Of a DNA stretch of 64,000 bases, positions 12,291 to 22,500 are shown piece by piece. The notes beneath the pieces were generated by a model that was not told the DNA's origin, searched no databases, and saw only the letters and a program-made list of their open reading frames with translations. Every line of letters starts with the position of its first letter. Within the stretch, counting starts at the first letter, position 1. The translations under genes were made by a program, and so were the position numbers. Source of the DNA: Liolophura sinensis (taxonomy: Eukaryota; Mollusca; Polyplacophora; Chitonida; Chitonidae); contig NC_088301.1 in the NCBI RefSeq assembly GCF_032854445.1, forward strand, positions 20,207,808-20,271,807. Direction: 5' to 3'.

Positions 12291-12769
12291 CTGGGAGTTA
12301 GCACTGTACAGTCTATACTGTGTGTACTGTGAATTTAACTATACAACGAGAGAATTGGTGTCCAGTGTAAAATTTCAGAGAAGTTTATCCCAGACATCAG
12401 CCCGTAAAATATATATGACGACATATTACTTCGTGTCGTATTAAAGTTACGACACGAAGTTCATCTTCCTGATGATTAACCTTATTACCAGCCATAACAA
12501 GCACGGTATAATAATCTGGCTGGAAGACTATAAAATCCAAAATGAACATATATCTATGCGTGGAAACAGTAATTGGTATACCAACTGTTAACCAAAATGG
12601 ACATTCCAGGTAAATAATGGCAATGTATAACTTCCATGTATGACACATTAAATCTATCGCATGAAACTGATCTTACTCGTCAGTTGCATTGTCACCAGCT
12701 ATAATACACACGGTACTGACGGGATCTCGACAGGTGTCTAGTGTAGTATGAGGTGAAATTGTACTTGTT
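12291..12769. other. Intergenic stretch, nothing recognised
   Basis: The segment 12,400-12,500 contains an inverted repeat around 'ttcgtgtcg'/'cgacacgaa' (12,430-12,461). Similar text occurs near 37,230-37,330 as part of the segmental duplication. No exon supported. Confidence 0.35.
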
Positions 12770-12974
12770 TCTGCCTCGCTTGATGCTCGGCACTGAGAGG
12801 TTAGAGCAAGGCAACAGGACTGTTTAGCCCAGTTACACTATAATGTGACTGGGTGTGGCGTCATGTATGGTGTCTTCGTCGCGATACATCAAAGACGACA
12901 GCATTTTGGCGACATTGACTCGCATTCACACAAGAAGACACAGTTTATCATCACACACCCAGTGAAACTTCAAG
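12770..12974 (+). mobile_element. SINE-B copy leading into a microsatellite
   Basis: Head 'cctcgcttgatgctcggcac', then 'gttagagcaaggcaacagga' and 'taatgtgactgggtgtggcg'. The 3' end 'cttcaagcatgcatgc' is the degraded form of the family's 'aaccccaagcatacatac' tail and runs straight into the CATA array at 12,975. Confidence 0.7.
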
Positions 12975-13306
12975 CATGCATGCATGCATACATACATACA
13001 TACATACATACATACATACATACATCCATCCATCCATCCATACATCCCATCCATACATCCATGCATGCATGCATGCATACATACATACATACATACATAC
13101 ATACATACATCCATACATCCCATCCATACATCCATCCATCCATCCATCCATACATACACAGATACATACATACATACATACATACATACATACATACATC
13201 CATCCATACATACATACATACTTGCATACATACATACTTGCATACAAGCATACATACATACATACATACATACATACATACATACATACATACATACATA
13301 CATACA

Positions 13307-13336
<30 letters not shown>
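12975..13336. repeat. (CATA)n tetranucleotide microsatellite
   Basis: About 360 bp of CATA units with interspersed CATC, CATG and CTTG variants. Long open frames on both strands (His-Thr-Tyr-Ile or Met-Tyr-Val-Cys repeats) are artefacts of the 4-bp period, which never generates stops. The array sits at the 3' end of a SINE-B copy. Confidence 0.95.
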
Positions 13337-13337
<1 letters not shown>

Positions 13338-14492
13338 TATACGTATTATATTTATATGACTGTTAGGAAACGGTCAGATATCTGTTTACTGACAGATTGT
13401 AAGTAATTACAGGATATTTTCCCTTTATATGCAGTGATCGAGGGAAATTGTTCACTTACAAAAGACGTCTGCATTGTTAGAATCTGCTTGTGGAGGGTCC
13501 TAAAGGTATAGGGAGCCGAAAAATTTAAACAAGAGAGCTACTATAAAAAAAACCCCGTCCTTTCGGCCCCTAAAGGGTGCTTGACACTGGGCTTGCTAAG
13601 AAAAAGGTTTTTTTATGGAATCCAACATATTGAAAATAATTCTCTTTTAACGACCCACCATGCCCTGAACAACACGCAAACCTTACCAAAGGTATTTCTG
13701 CAGGCCTTTAAAGAATAATACGTTACCGTTCGAGCATAAAAGCTCTTGGAAATATTACATTTGCCTGCAAGATTTATTAAGCAGGGGAACTAAACACGAC
13801 TACAACAACTGTCGCAGCGGTCATCTATTTCATCGCGACACTCTGAATGAACTATATATAAACGTCCATAGTTATTTAAAAGAAATTAGTTTAACTCTTC
13901 CTTCCAGTCCCACGGATATGTATAAAAATATATATTATACATGAAATCTAGTTTATTTACGGACGTACATAATAGAGAGTAAAACCAGAGCAGCAACAAT
14001 AGGGTGTTGTCTGGCAACTCATTCATAATCCGTAAAGTACAGTCTCTTGTCTATTTACTTCAGTTCGAGTTTTATTCTAACTGTTCATGTAAATGCTTAA
14101 ATACCAAATTACTTAAGCAGAATCAGGTAAAATGGAGCTGTGTTAATTGCAATTTATTAGACGTAACTGGTCCAGAAACACTCAAAACGATGTGTTGTCA
14201 TCACATTTAACATATATTAACATTAAATGAATGCAAAGCGATCAGACCTTGGGGATGCTTAGTTCACCAGCAGAATTCTCGTTTAAAGACTGAGAAAGAT
14301 TTATATCCAACTGCACTGGATACAAAGGAAACTGCAGACTTTCTAGATAGTATATCTGACATGGTTTTAATTGTATTTGTAGATTACCATCACGGGTTTC
14401 CGAAGCAGGAAACGCTGACTGTGGTTTGAATCAGCCTGATGGACACGTTCTGTGATCGCCTTCGGATTGGTTGGCTGACTGAAGGCTTCATG
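13337..14492. other. Duplicated and unique non-coding sequence
   Basis: 13,556-13,755 matches 38,505-38,710 ('aagggtgcttgacactgggc' versus 'aagggtgcttgacaattggc') and marks the right end of the segmental duplication. The remainder shows no gene, RNA or repeat that I can support. Confidence 0.45.
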
Positions 14493-14775
14493 AGGTATAA
14501 GTATGTACACATGTGTATGCTTGGAGTTTAACGTCGTACTTAACGGTTTTTTTCTGTCATATGACGAGGAGTCATTAGGTGTGTGTTCATGTATCGTGAC
14601 TTCTTGTGGCTGGGCGAGTCCAAGACGTCAAAGTGCTGCCGCCACTCGCGTATCATGCCAAACACACCTGGTATGGCATCCCACCCAGTCACATTATACT
14701 GACAGCGGGCAAGCCAATCTTGTTTCCTTGCTCTAACCTATCAGTGCTGAGCGCCAAGCGAAGCTTCATGAAGTA
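14493..14775 (-). mobile_element. SINE-B copy, nearly full length
   Basis: Read on the minus strand it begins 'cttcgcttggcgctcagcac', passes 'gtataatgtgactgggtggg' and 'cgtcatatgacagaaa', and ends 'gacgttaaactccaagcata' plus a short CATA-like tail. Confidence 0.75.
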
Positions 14776-16190
14776 AATCAGAAATACTGCGGTACCATTT
14801 GTAGCGATCAATGCTTTGATAAAACCTTTCCAACAACACTCAAAGCTAAAGATTTCTTTCCTTGTTCAGAGTTTAATACTTTTGAACACGGTTTAGACAA
14901 ATAACTAAGTATATGTATAAAACGATATATATTGTGTTAAAAATCACTATATAATGTGAACACAACGTAAATGGCAAATTATAGGTTTTTCAGCGTTTAA
15001 ATCTCATTATCACGTATGTATCAAATTCCCTAGAACACCCTCCAGAAACTATACTCTGTAATATTTGCTGACCTTAGCGATATACGCTCTCAGAAAGTTG
15101 ACATTTTTTTCTGCAGCATTTATTCCATCAGACATGTACACTGCCGAACATTATCCAGGTAAATCAGCTGATATCCCGATACAAGCTTTCATTCAATAAC
15201 ATTTCACAGATACTCATACCACCAAACAACTATGTATCCTACAATTATGTCTGTAGTAACCTTTTTAAGTAGCGGTAGCAGCAATAGGGCACTGCATCAC
15301 GTATCTCTTTTGAAGCCACTAACTTCAGTGCACACCATTTTCTCTTGGCGATCAATGACTCCACATTTTGATGTACAGTTCAGAGTGTTTTGCATTTTCC
15401 AGGCTGAGCAATGATTATCTTTGGGAAGAATGAAATGTTTACATGGTTAAGGTAATGAAAGACAAATTCAACTTTGATATACTGTTATACCTGTAATAAA
15501 CGTCTGCCTTGAGCTTGGTACACGTCTACAGATGTAGTAGATATCGTCTTGCTGGACATCAAAGATTACTGAAAATATTTATTTGCCAACACGCAGAAAA
15601 GATCTTCAAGTAAACTTCCGTACATTATACGTGCAGCAAAAGTTAACATTTTCAAAGTTTTATTATCGTACTTCTCACATGTACAGTTACTCTTTGCAAA
15701 ATTTTACAATTTTTAGGCCAACAAAAGTTAAAATTCAAAACACTTTTAAACATGGCAGAGAATTGGCCCTAGAGAGGTACGATAGGGAAGTGTAAATTTC
15801 AAAAGTTGGAAGTGCGTAGCCGTTGCAGATATCGGTAAAATTTTTATGCCGGTTGCAGTGTTGTTTGCTATTCAGCGTACAGCATTTCTTGAACGCTGTC
15901 GACCGTGTCCAGTGCACTCATTCTAAAATAGAAATGTACCTACTGTCTCCGCTGAGATTGCATCTCTAACATACTTGTGTGCCATGCTTTTTACAACTGC
16001 GACGTGGAAAGCGAGGCTCGTGCATTACGTCACCTGATCTGAGATGACGACTTTCGCCTTGTGTAAACAACTGAACGTGATGGCGAACGTACCGAACTGC
16101 TGAGTAGTGCGCTTTTTACCAGCGTTCGTGAGTGTTATTATCATCTGCGTCCGTGTTCAAGCTGACCCTCAGCGATTTAAATATATTAAC
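14776..16190. other. Intergenic, nothing recognised
   Basis: A short box at 15,755-15,800 ('gagaattggccctagagagg', 'gtacgatag') resembles 4,020-4,070, 30,860-30,915 and 60,890-60,935. No exon or RNA gene supported. Confidence 0.35.
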
Positions 16191-16191
16191 A

Positions 16192-16480
16192 CATTTACCA
16201 CTTGATCCTGCATAACAGAATTCAGAGGGGATACAACCATAGTTATCGTGGAGACCTCATTGTGTACTCGGCGCTGGATGGCCCAAGGCGTAAACTGATA
16301 TACAAGACTTTTACCTTACCCAGTCAATTAGACTGCAGTGATATCCTTTTTCTCATATGCCGCACGAAGAGCAGTGACCTGCTTTGTCTTTATCTCTACA
16401 GAAAAGCTACCGATTGCGTTGGCATACGCGATTTCTTCCTCGAACTTTCTTTTCATGCTGTCTTTCGTGAGCGCCGCCAT
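16192..16480 (-). pseudogene. RecQ-like helicase 5' fragment, broken
   Basis: From an ATG at 16,480 the minus strand reads MAALTKDSMKRKFEEEIAYA and continues ...KTKQVTALRAAYEKKDITAV. An in-frame stop follows, then LTG, a second stop, GKSLVYQ, and further on VVSPLNSVMQDQV. The order matches the N-terminus of RecQ-family DNA helicases: a Q-motif-like start, the Walker A loop (normally LPTGYGKS) and motif Ia (SPLxSLMxDQV). Two stops fall inside and beside the ATP-binding loop and no further helicase motifs were found beyond 16,192. This is therefore a dead fragment. Many RecQ-like copies in invertebrate genomes travel with mobile DNA, but I see no terminal structures here. Family identity is fairly secure from the two motifs. 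Confidence 0.65.
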
Positions 16481-16594
16481 ATTAAATAACTTAATATTCA
16501 TTAGCTAATACGTAAGTAAATAGTCCATTTTTAATTTGGAAGTTGAGATACTGGTAGTTGCTTGATTTTTATTCTGATGCTCCTCTATCAACAA

Positions 16595-16867
16595 TTATCT
16601 GCAAATTTTGGGGGAAATCACTGCGCTGATGGCACCCATCTGTACACGAGCCTTGTCTCGGTACCGTAGGATCACGTACAAAGACGCGTGATCTCGAATG
16701 CAGAGCACTGAGAGGAACACATCGGAAATGCCTGGGCTCCATCTCTACCGCCACCAGATAAGCTCGGTGGTAATGTCAGGCCTGATTCTCACAGTCTCTG
16801 GGGTTGACCTTGCCCAGATGCACGGCCAATCACCAAAACAAACACAAATGGACCCTATCAGGTCCAT
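16595..16867 (-). other. Coding-like segment, unrecognised
   Basis: One minus-strand frame runs from 16,867 (MDLIGSICVCFGDW...) through a single stop to a stretch from 16,731 (ISDVFLSVLCIRDHASLYVI...RYRDKARVQMGAISAV) that ends at a stop at 16,595-16,597. A CCAG acceptor-like site sits at 16,732. I do not recognise a family. It may be an exon, or a fragment of the same degraded element as the neighbours at 16,880-17,370. Competing frames on both strands are also open, so confidence is low. Confidence 0.25.
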
Positions 16868-16879
16868 GACTCTCTCACT

Positions 16880-17185
16880 AACGCATGCAGCCCCTTGTTA
16901 TCCTCCAGGTGGTATGGTAACCGATGGGCTGATCGTGTAAGTTGTGGACAATAAACAACACGTTAGTCAGGAGATCCACGGTCCATTTCGTGTTGGAACG
17001 CTGTTGCTGGGCAAAGGTGAGCGGGTCAGTGATGGAGGGCTGTGTGAGGAGTCCACTCATGTCAGCTCGACTTCCCACGCGATGCACGGCGGCTAGAACA
17101 GCGGACACCCAGGCCGGCACCGTCGCGCTCGGCAGCCTGACTCCAGCTTCATGTGCTTTTGGTGTGTAGGCTGTGTACTACGGTA
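16880..17185 (-). other. Coding-like exon candidate, unrecognised, copy 1
   Basis: After an acceptor-like ACACAG the minus strand reads YTPKAHEAGVRLPSATVPAW, then VSAVLAAVHRVGSRADMSGL and on to ...NTKWTVDLLTNVLFIVHNLH. GC content is higher than in the flanks. The first ~30 codons are repeated in diverged form at 17,285-17,368, including the acceptor. No family recognised. Confidence 0.3.
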
Positions 17186-17520
17186 TATTGGACCACACCA
17201 TGACACGCCACATACTGCTATAATACACTATGCTACACTTAACTACACCTATACATACACTTCGCTATGATATGCTACTAGCCAGCCAGCCAGTACGTCC
17301 GGCAGAACGGCGGACGCCCAATCCGGGACCTGCGCGCTCAGCAGCCCGACGGCAGCTTCGTGTGCCGTAGGGTTATACTGCAATACACCATGACAAGCCA
17401 CGTGCTATATTAAACTACACTACACCACACTTATGCTTATACTTATACATACATTACGCTATGCTATACTTATACTGTACTGCGCTACACTGAACCACAC
17501 TACACTATACGTATACTATA
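17186..17520. repeat. ACTATA/ACTACAC-rich low-complexity DNA
   Basis: Irregular repeats such as 'actacacctatacatacac' and 'ctatacttatactgtac' flank the partial exon copy. More occurs at 17,735-17,770. No function proposed. Confidence 0.6.
17285..17368 (-). other. Coding-like exon candidate, copy 2 (partial)
   Basis: Following a TTGCAG acceptor-like site the minus strand reads YNPTAHEAAVGLLSAQVPDW and ASAVLPDVLAG, which parallels the start of the segment at 16,880-17,185. The similarity fails after about 30 codons. It is either a duplicated exon start or a truncated repeat. Confidence 0.3.
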
Positions 17521-17732
17521 CGGGGACGTCCGTGGCTCAGCTGGTTAGCGCCTAGCGCAGCGTAATGATCCACGAACCTCTCACCAATGCGGTCGCAGTG
17601 AGTTCATGTCCAGCTCATGCTGGCTTCCTCTCCGGCCGTACGTGGGAAGGTCTGGCATCAACCTGCGGATGGTCGTGGCTTACCCCCGGGCTCTGCCTGG
17701 TTTCCTCCCACCATAATGCTGCCCGCCGTCGT
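17521..17732 (+). mobile_element. SINE-A copy, near full length
   Basis: Starts 'ggggacgtccgtggctcagc' with an A-box-like segment. It has a B-box-like 'gagttcatgtcc', then the core 'ggcttcctctccggccgtac', 'gcggatggtcgtgg' and 'cctcccaccataatgctg'. The terminal 'gtataagtgaaatattc' tail is missing. This is the best copy for seeing the tRNA-derived head. Confidence 0.8.
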
Positions 17733-19301
17733 TAACATATACTATACTATATCTTATACTATACTATCGCCTCAGTGAATGTTTGGAGCTTTATAAGTCG
17801 CATGCTAGCCATATAACAGGAAGAGAAAAGTAAAACAGATCTGAAAATGTGATGTAACCTTAATGAGTGTGTCAGTAGCTGTAGGTCACAGTTATTGTCA
17901 GTTTCGCTGCTTGCTGTGAACAGTTTCTTTCAATGGGACCGATTCCCCGCCTTACCATACCAAGTCCTTTTGTATCCAAGGCTTTTACATATACTCTTAA
18001 TGGAGGTCAGTTTATTCGCTTTTTTTCACAGATTCTTCTCAGTATCTCAGCGAAGCGCGGTAGTTTAATGTTCTCTCTGTAACTAGATTCATGGTAATAG
18101 AGCTTATTTTCATGCAGAAGTCCGTGAAGTGATAATAAACCAAGAAGATCAAATATAACGTCACACGAAACCATATAAATGTTTAACTAACATACAAAGC
18201 TCATGTGACGTTTTCATCTCTAAAACGTAGGTCAACAATGCTGGAATAAAACAAGGTAGAAGTAAATTGTTATCGAATTCTATTTGGTCAATAACAGGAT
18301 CCTTGGTTATAAAGCTTATATACATGCATAAATCTGTAAAATAATAACAAAGAACAAGTATAACATCCCATTAAAGCGCCTAATTCTTTCATTAGCAGTC
18401 AAGCGAGTTTCTAAAAAAATGTTTTCTTCTCTAAAACACAGGTAAACAGCAATACTTGAATAATACAAGGCAGAGGTAGAATTGTTAGCCAATTCAGTTT
18501 GGTCAGTTGAACTGAATTCAAGATTCATGAAAGCCTATACATACAAAAGTTAAATTTTAGACTGAGGTTAAGAGTATCAAAATGTCAAACAGACAGAGCA
18601 TCACATCAAAAACAAATCAAATATTAGTAAATGTATGCACATTTTACCATTAAATTGGCGCATCCGTTTGAAAGTCTTGGGTCGACAGCGCCACATGGAG
18701 ACATTTAATGTCAAAATGTTGCCCTCCGCGGTCCAGCGAAGACACAGAAAAACGGTATTTTACATTAAAATGGCATGTTACTTTAGCTTTATAGCTTGTA
18801 AGGCGATAACGGGGAAAACGGAGGACTATGTCATTTTAACGTTAAATTAGCGCGACAACACGTCACCACAATATCTTAAATATCAAATAGCACGTCCTTG
18901 TTGGACAAATCAAGCACGACGGCGCAAGGGAACGATGAGCACAGTGGTCTTCAATAAAACAACCCTTCCTGCTAGCCATGTGGCTATACAGGTGCATATA
19001 ACGTTGTCGGCAGTTAGATGACCGCAGTGCTGTGGTCGATGGCTTTAAAACCCCCGTCTCAATGGCTTCAAGACCAAGTCTGGTGAAAATATACGTAAGG
19101 CTATTGACACTTCTTTTGCGAGGTGTTGGCCCGGTGCAAATATAGTGTGGGACGTATATAATGGGTGCTGTCTTCAGCATAGCGTTCCAGTGAAGCAGCG
19201 CCATAAACATGTCGCCTTCGTTGCCTGAGGCAGATAACCAAAATAATGTCAAACGTTGCGATGAGTCCAAAACAAATAAAGCACCGTTAGGCCATGACTG
19301 T
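17733..19301. other. Downstream flank and probable 3' UTR of gene A
   Basis: 17,770-17,965 matches the 3' part of repeat R5 ('cataagtcgcatgctagcca', 'accgattccccgccttacca'). The stretch just below 19,302 should contain the 3' UTR of the receptor. No clear AATAAA signal on the minus strand was found. Open frames here overlap nothing recognisable. Confidence 0.4.
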
Positions 19302-19551
19302 TTAGGTGAGTGTGGTGTAGTTGGTATCGGCGTCGGTGCCTAGCCTGGAGGACCGAATCTTATCGTACTCCTTTTCGGGGACAGTCTCGTAAGGATGCTC
19401 CTCATCGGTTATCATATTATAGTACGTCACGGGGTCGGTCCATGGCTCCCTGGTGCGGTTGGGTACGTCAGGGTGGGAGACATCATGGGTAACAGCGGTG
19501 TTCTCAGCAGAGGCCGCCGGTCCCTGTGACTGACCAGGCTGACGCCTTTTT
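19302..19551 (-). CDS. Gene A last exon: cytoplasmic tail with ITAM-like motif
   Basis: Encodes residues 421-503, ending YTTLT and a TAA stop. Tyrosine motifs are Y465NMI, Y475ETV, Y483DKI and Y499TTL. Y483DKI and Y499TTL are separated by exactly 12 residues, which fits the ITAM rule YxxI/L-x(6-12)-YxxI/L. The first two are separated by 6, but the second ends in Val. The N-terminal half of the tail is Pro/Ser/Gln-rich. Recruitment of Syk-type kinases or SH2 adaptors is inferred, not shown. Confidence 0.85.
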
Positions 19552-22500
19552 CTGAAAGACATCGTATTTCATAAAACTTCAGGATATTGAACATTATTAT
19601 TTGTATGTCCAAAAATGCATTACATAGGTTTCAAATATAGATTGTTTCATATTTTCATTGGTATAATATCTAAACGTAGTGTGGTACGTTCAGTGATATG
19701 GTGGAATATAAATCTGACGTCAGGAGACCTTCAAGATGTACGGCCTCCAATCTAGTGTGCACAGTTTAAACTAGGAGACAATAATTCTCCAGAATTGTTG
19801 TGAAATAGATTGAATTGATCATAGAAACTGTAAATTTCACAGTAGAATATCTTTTCAGTACGCCAGGAAAACAAAAATACTCTAATATACACAGAGAAAA
19901 AAATAAGCTGTGTTACTATATGTGTCTGACCAAGGAAATAAAAACTAAATGTATAAAGTTCGTATATATGTAGTTTAATTTTAAATATGCGCATAGATTC
20001 TTAAATGACTGTGACAGCATGGTAAATAAGAGATAATATTTTTACTGAAAACTTACACCCAGAGGACGACTGAAAGAGTAATGAGAGCAGCTGCCAGAAT
20101 GACGCCCACCACACAGCCGATAATGACATTTGTGTAATCAACGGTGAACTCTGGAAGCAACACAGAAGAGTAACTATTGAAACAAGCGCAAATTTGTAAT
20201 AGCTTTGACATCTCGCACACATATTCTGTCATCTTCCAATCAGTCATCTTGTTAATAGAATGGCCTATGGTAAATGATCTCCAAAATTTGGTCAACCGAC
20301 CGATCGACAGAAAAGTTTGGTCTACTCACCGATCGACAGAAAAATTTTGTGAACTCACTGATCGACAGAAAAGTCTTGTCGACACACCGACTGGCAGAAA
20401 AGTTTTGTCCACCCACCGACCGACGGAAAAGTTTTGTCGACCTACATTCTTATCTTACACAGAAGAATAAAGACATTACAATATGTAATCGACAAGAAAA
20501 TATAAAACATGAATTTCACCTCGATAATGTGGATTTACGACGAGGATTATCTTCCCCATAATGTCTTTTTCCACAGATGAAATTTTGCATTTCCCTTGCA
20601 AAAAATGAGTTATAAACTCACTTTAAGATAATGAAAGAGGGAGGAAACAAAATGAAATGGGAGGGAAAATAAAACCAAAGTAAGAGGACAACGTTAGCTG
20701 TGTCATTCTCAAAAAAGCGTTTCTTTCATGTCCAAGTGAATATGGCAACATATATATGTTAATCTGTAAAGTAAACTAAAACATCCTCTAATGTTTTGAT
20801 AGTAAAACTTATTTCAGCTTCACTAAACCTCAGATTCGGTTACACTGACATTCCTTACCCTGACTGGACAGACAATATTAATGCTCTTACAGGACCATGC
20901 TTGTTAATCTTATAGAACAAACGGCTTTAATATCAACCTTACCAACAGCAGTTGCTATTTGTTTCTGTTGACATGCATGCATTTATTTCCAACACCAGTG
21001 GCAAAACTGATTATTATATCTGACCACCTAGTCTCAATGATCATGTGTGGAACATAGTGGGGAATAGTGTACCAGAATGGAGATTCAAACGATATGGTTT
21101 TGCTCATTTTTATCAAAACAACTCAGCCAAAAAGTACGCTGTTATCAAGATGACTTAGCTGCTATAGTCTATTTATTTCAGAGAGTTGCCTGTATTCAGC
21201 TCTGGGCAAAACCAGTCATACACGCTAGCAAAATTGCCTTTAGACAGTAACACGTAACAACCCAAAGTCTACACACCGACACTTTGGATTTATATGTTAT
21301 TACAAGGAAATTACAGTTAGGACACTTTTCTCAAATCTTAATGTTGAACTCTATAAGCTCAGTTTCGACTCATTGCCTTGGGTAACGTCAAAATTATTCA
21401 AAAACAAGTTGTATGCTGGACAATGGGCGTGGAGAATAATTTGTTTTGCAATGGCTGTACTAACAAGTGATTAGAATAAACTCCATACAATAACACAGCC
21501 TACACTACTATCTCTGCAAATAACTAGATGGCTTTAATTTCCTTATATACACCCCTAAAACTATAATGCCATGAGATCGTATACTACAAGAGAAAAAGTA
21601 AAAATGATTTTTTAAGGTTATATTATATTAAAACGTGCGAACGAGTTCAAATATGGCAGTGTCAGAAACAGTAAATTCAACAGTTCAAGAAACTTTTTCT
21701 CACCCTCTTTCAAAACATGTTGAATTTTGCCCAATACCCAGCATACTATGGCCACTGGCTTTGGAATAATTATGACGTGGGGTAAATTGGTTCTGGCCGT
21801 CGAAACCGATGTTATGGACTTTATTTTGTTTAAATGATTTCCCTCGTTTTTTTCTGAAAACCTTAAAAACATGCAAACAACCAGAAAGTGAGAACTGTAA
21901 ACTTTGCAGTATTAAATGAAACAATATCTCATTAGCATAATACGAATTAACACTTTGGTTTTTCAATCAGTTTCGTGAGGCCCCAATCGCTGTCACTAAC
22001 CTATGTCACAAAATTTCCCGGCGTGCCCCGGTTGACATCCACCCTCACAGGCGCCGGTCTGAGCGTTACACGGCTGTTCCAAGCAATACTCGTTACACGT
22101 TCTGACACAGTTATCTCCCCATAATCCTGGTTGACAAGCTGTAAGAACACGAGTTCAGATAAAAGTGCAATGTATTGGTAACCAGTTATTTGGACAACGT
22201 GAATCTCTCCACAATGACGTCATGGTACCAACACGAGCCTTTAAATTGAGTAAAATCCAAGCTTTAATCATATAGGTTTGTAAAGATAAACGTTTACACG
22301 GTAACCTCCCCATCACCCTGGTTATATTACCTGTGTCACAGAGTTCCCTGTTTAAGCCTTTAAATAGATAAGTTCCAATTACAAAAGGGCGATAAAAAAA
22401 GTTACCTGTACGTCATGGACAACGGGCTGGTATTTCAAAAGCCTTGTGTCCTGTATGCAATCAAGAGAGACGGAAATGCGAATGTTGGTGTACCTACTTC

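Larger units (their letters stand above)
3060..13760. repeat. Segmental duplication block B (pairs with 30,100-38,760)
   Basis: Collinear, same-orientation similarity was followed by eye. 3,200-4,080 matches 30,120-30,930 (R4, SINE, R-box). 4,080-6,430 matches 30,930-33,310 (degenerate LINE). 6,430-7,560 matches 33,380-34,120. 7,800-8,800 matches 34,364-35,290 (receptor exons and flank). 9,440-10,700 matches 35,310-36,300. 11,570-13,760 matches 36,350-38,760. The block is longer than its partner because of private insertions: a SINE-A at 7,231-7,397, about 600 bp near 8,820-9,435, a SINE-B at 10,160-10,462 and about 580 bp at 10,705-11,285. Confidence 0.75.

Noticed and set aside
12845-13406. 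Several 120-170 codon open frames of His-Thr-Tyr-Ile or Met-Tyr-Val-Cys repeats
   Set aside because: They are generated by the CATA microsatellite, whose 4-bp period rotates through all frames without stops. There is no codon bias or splice context.
18863-19270. 135-codon minus-strand frame directly below gene A's stop
   Set aside because: Lies in the likely 3' UTR, follows the receptor's TAA, shows no domain and has no acceptor site. Not called.
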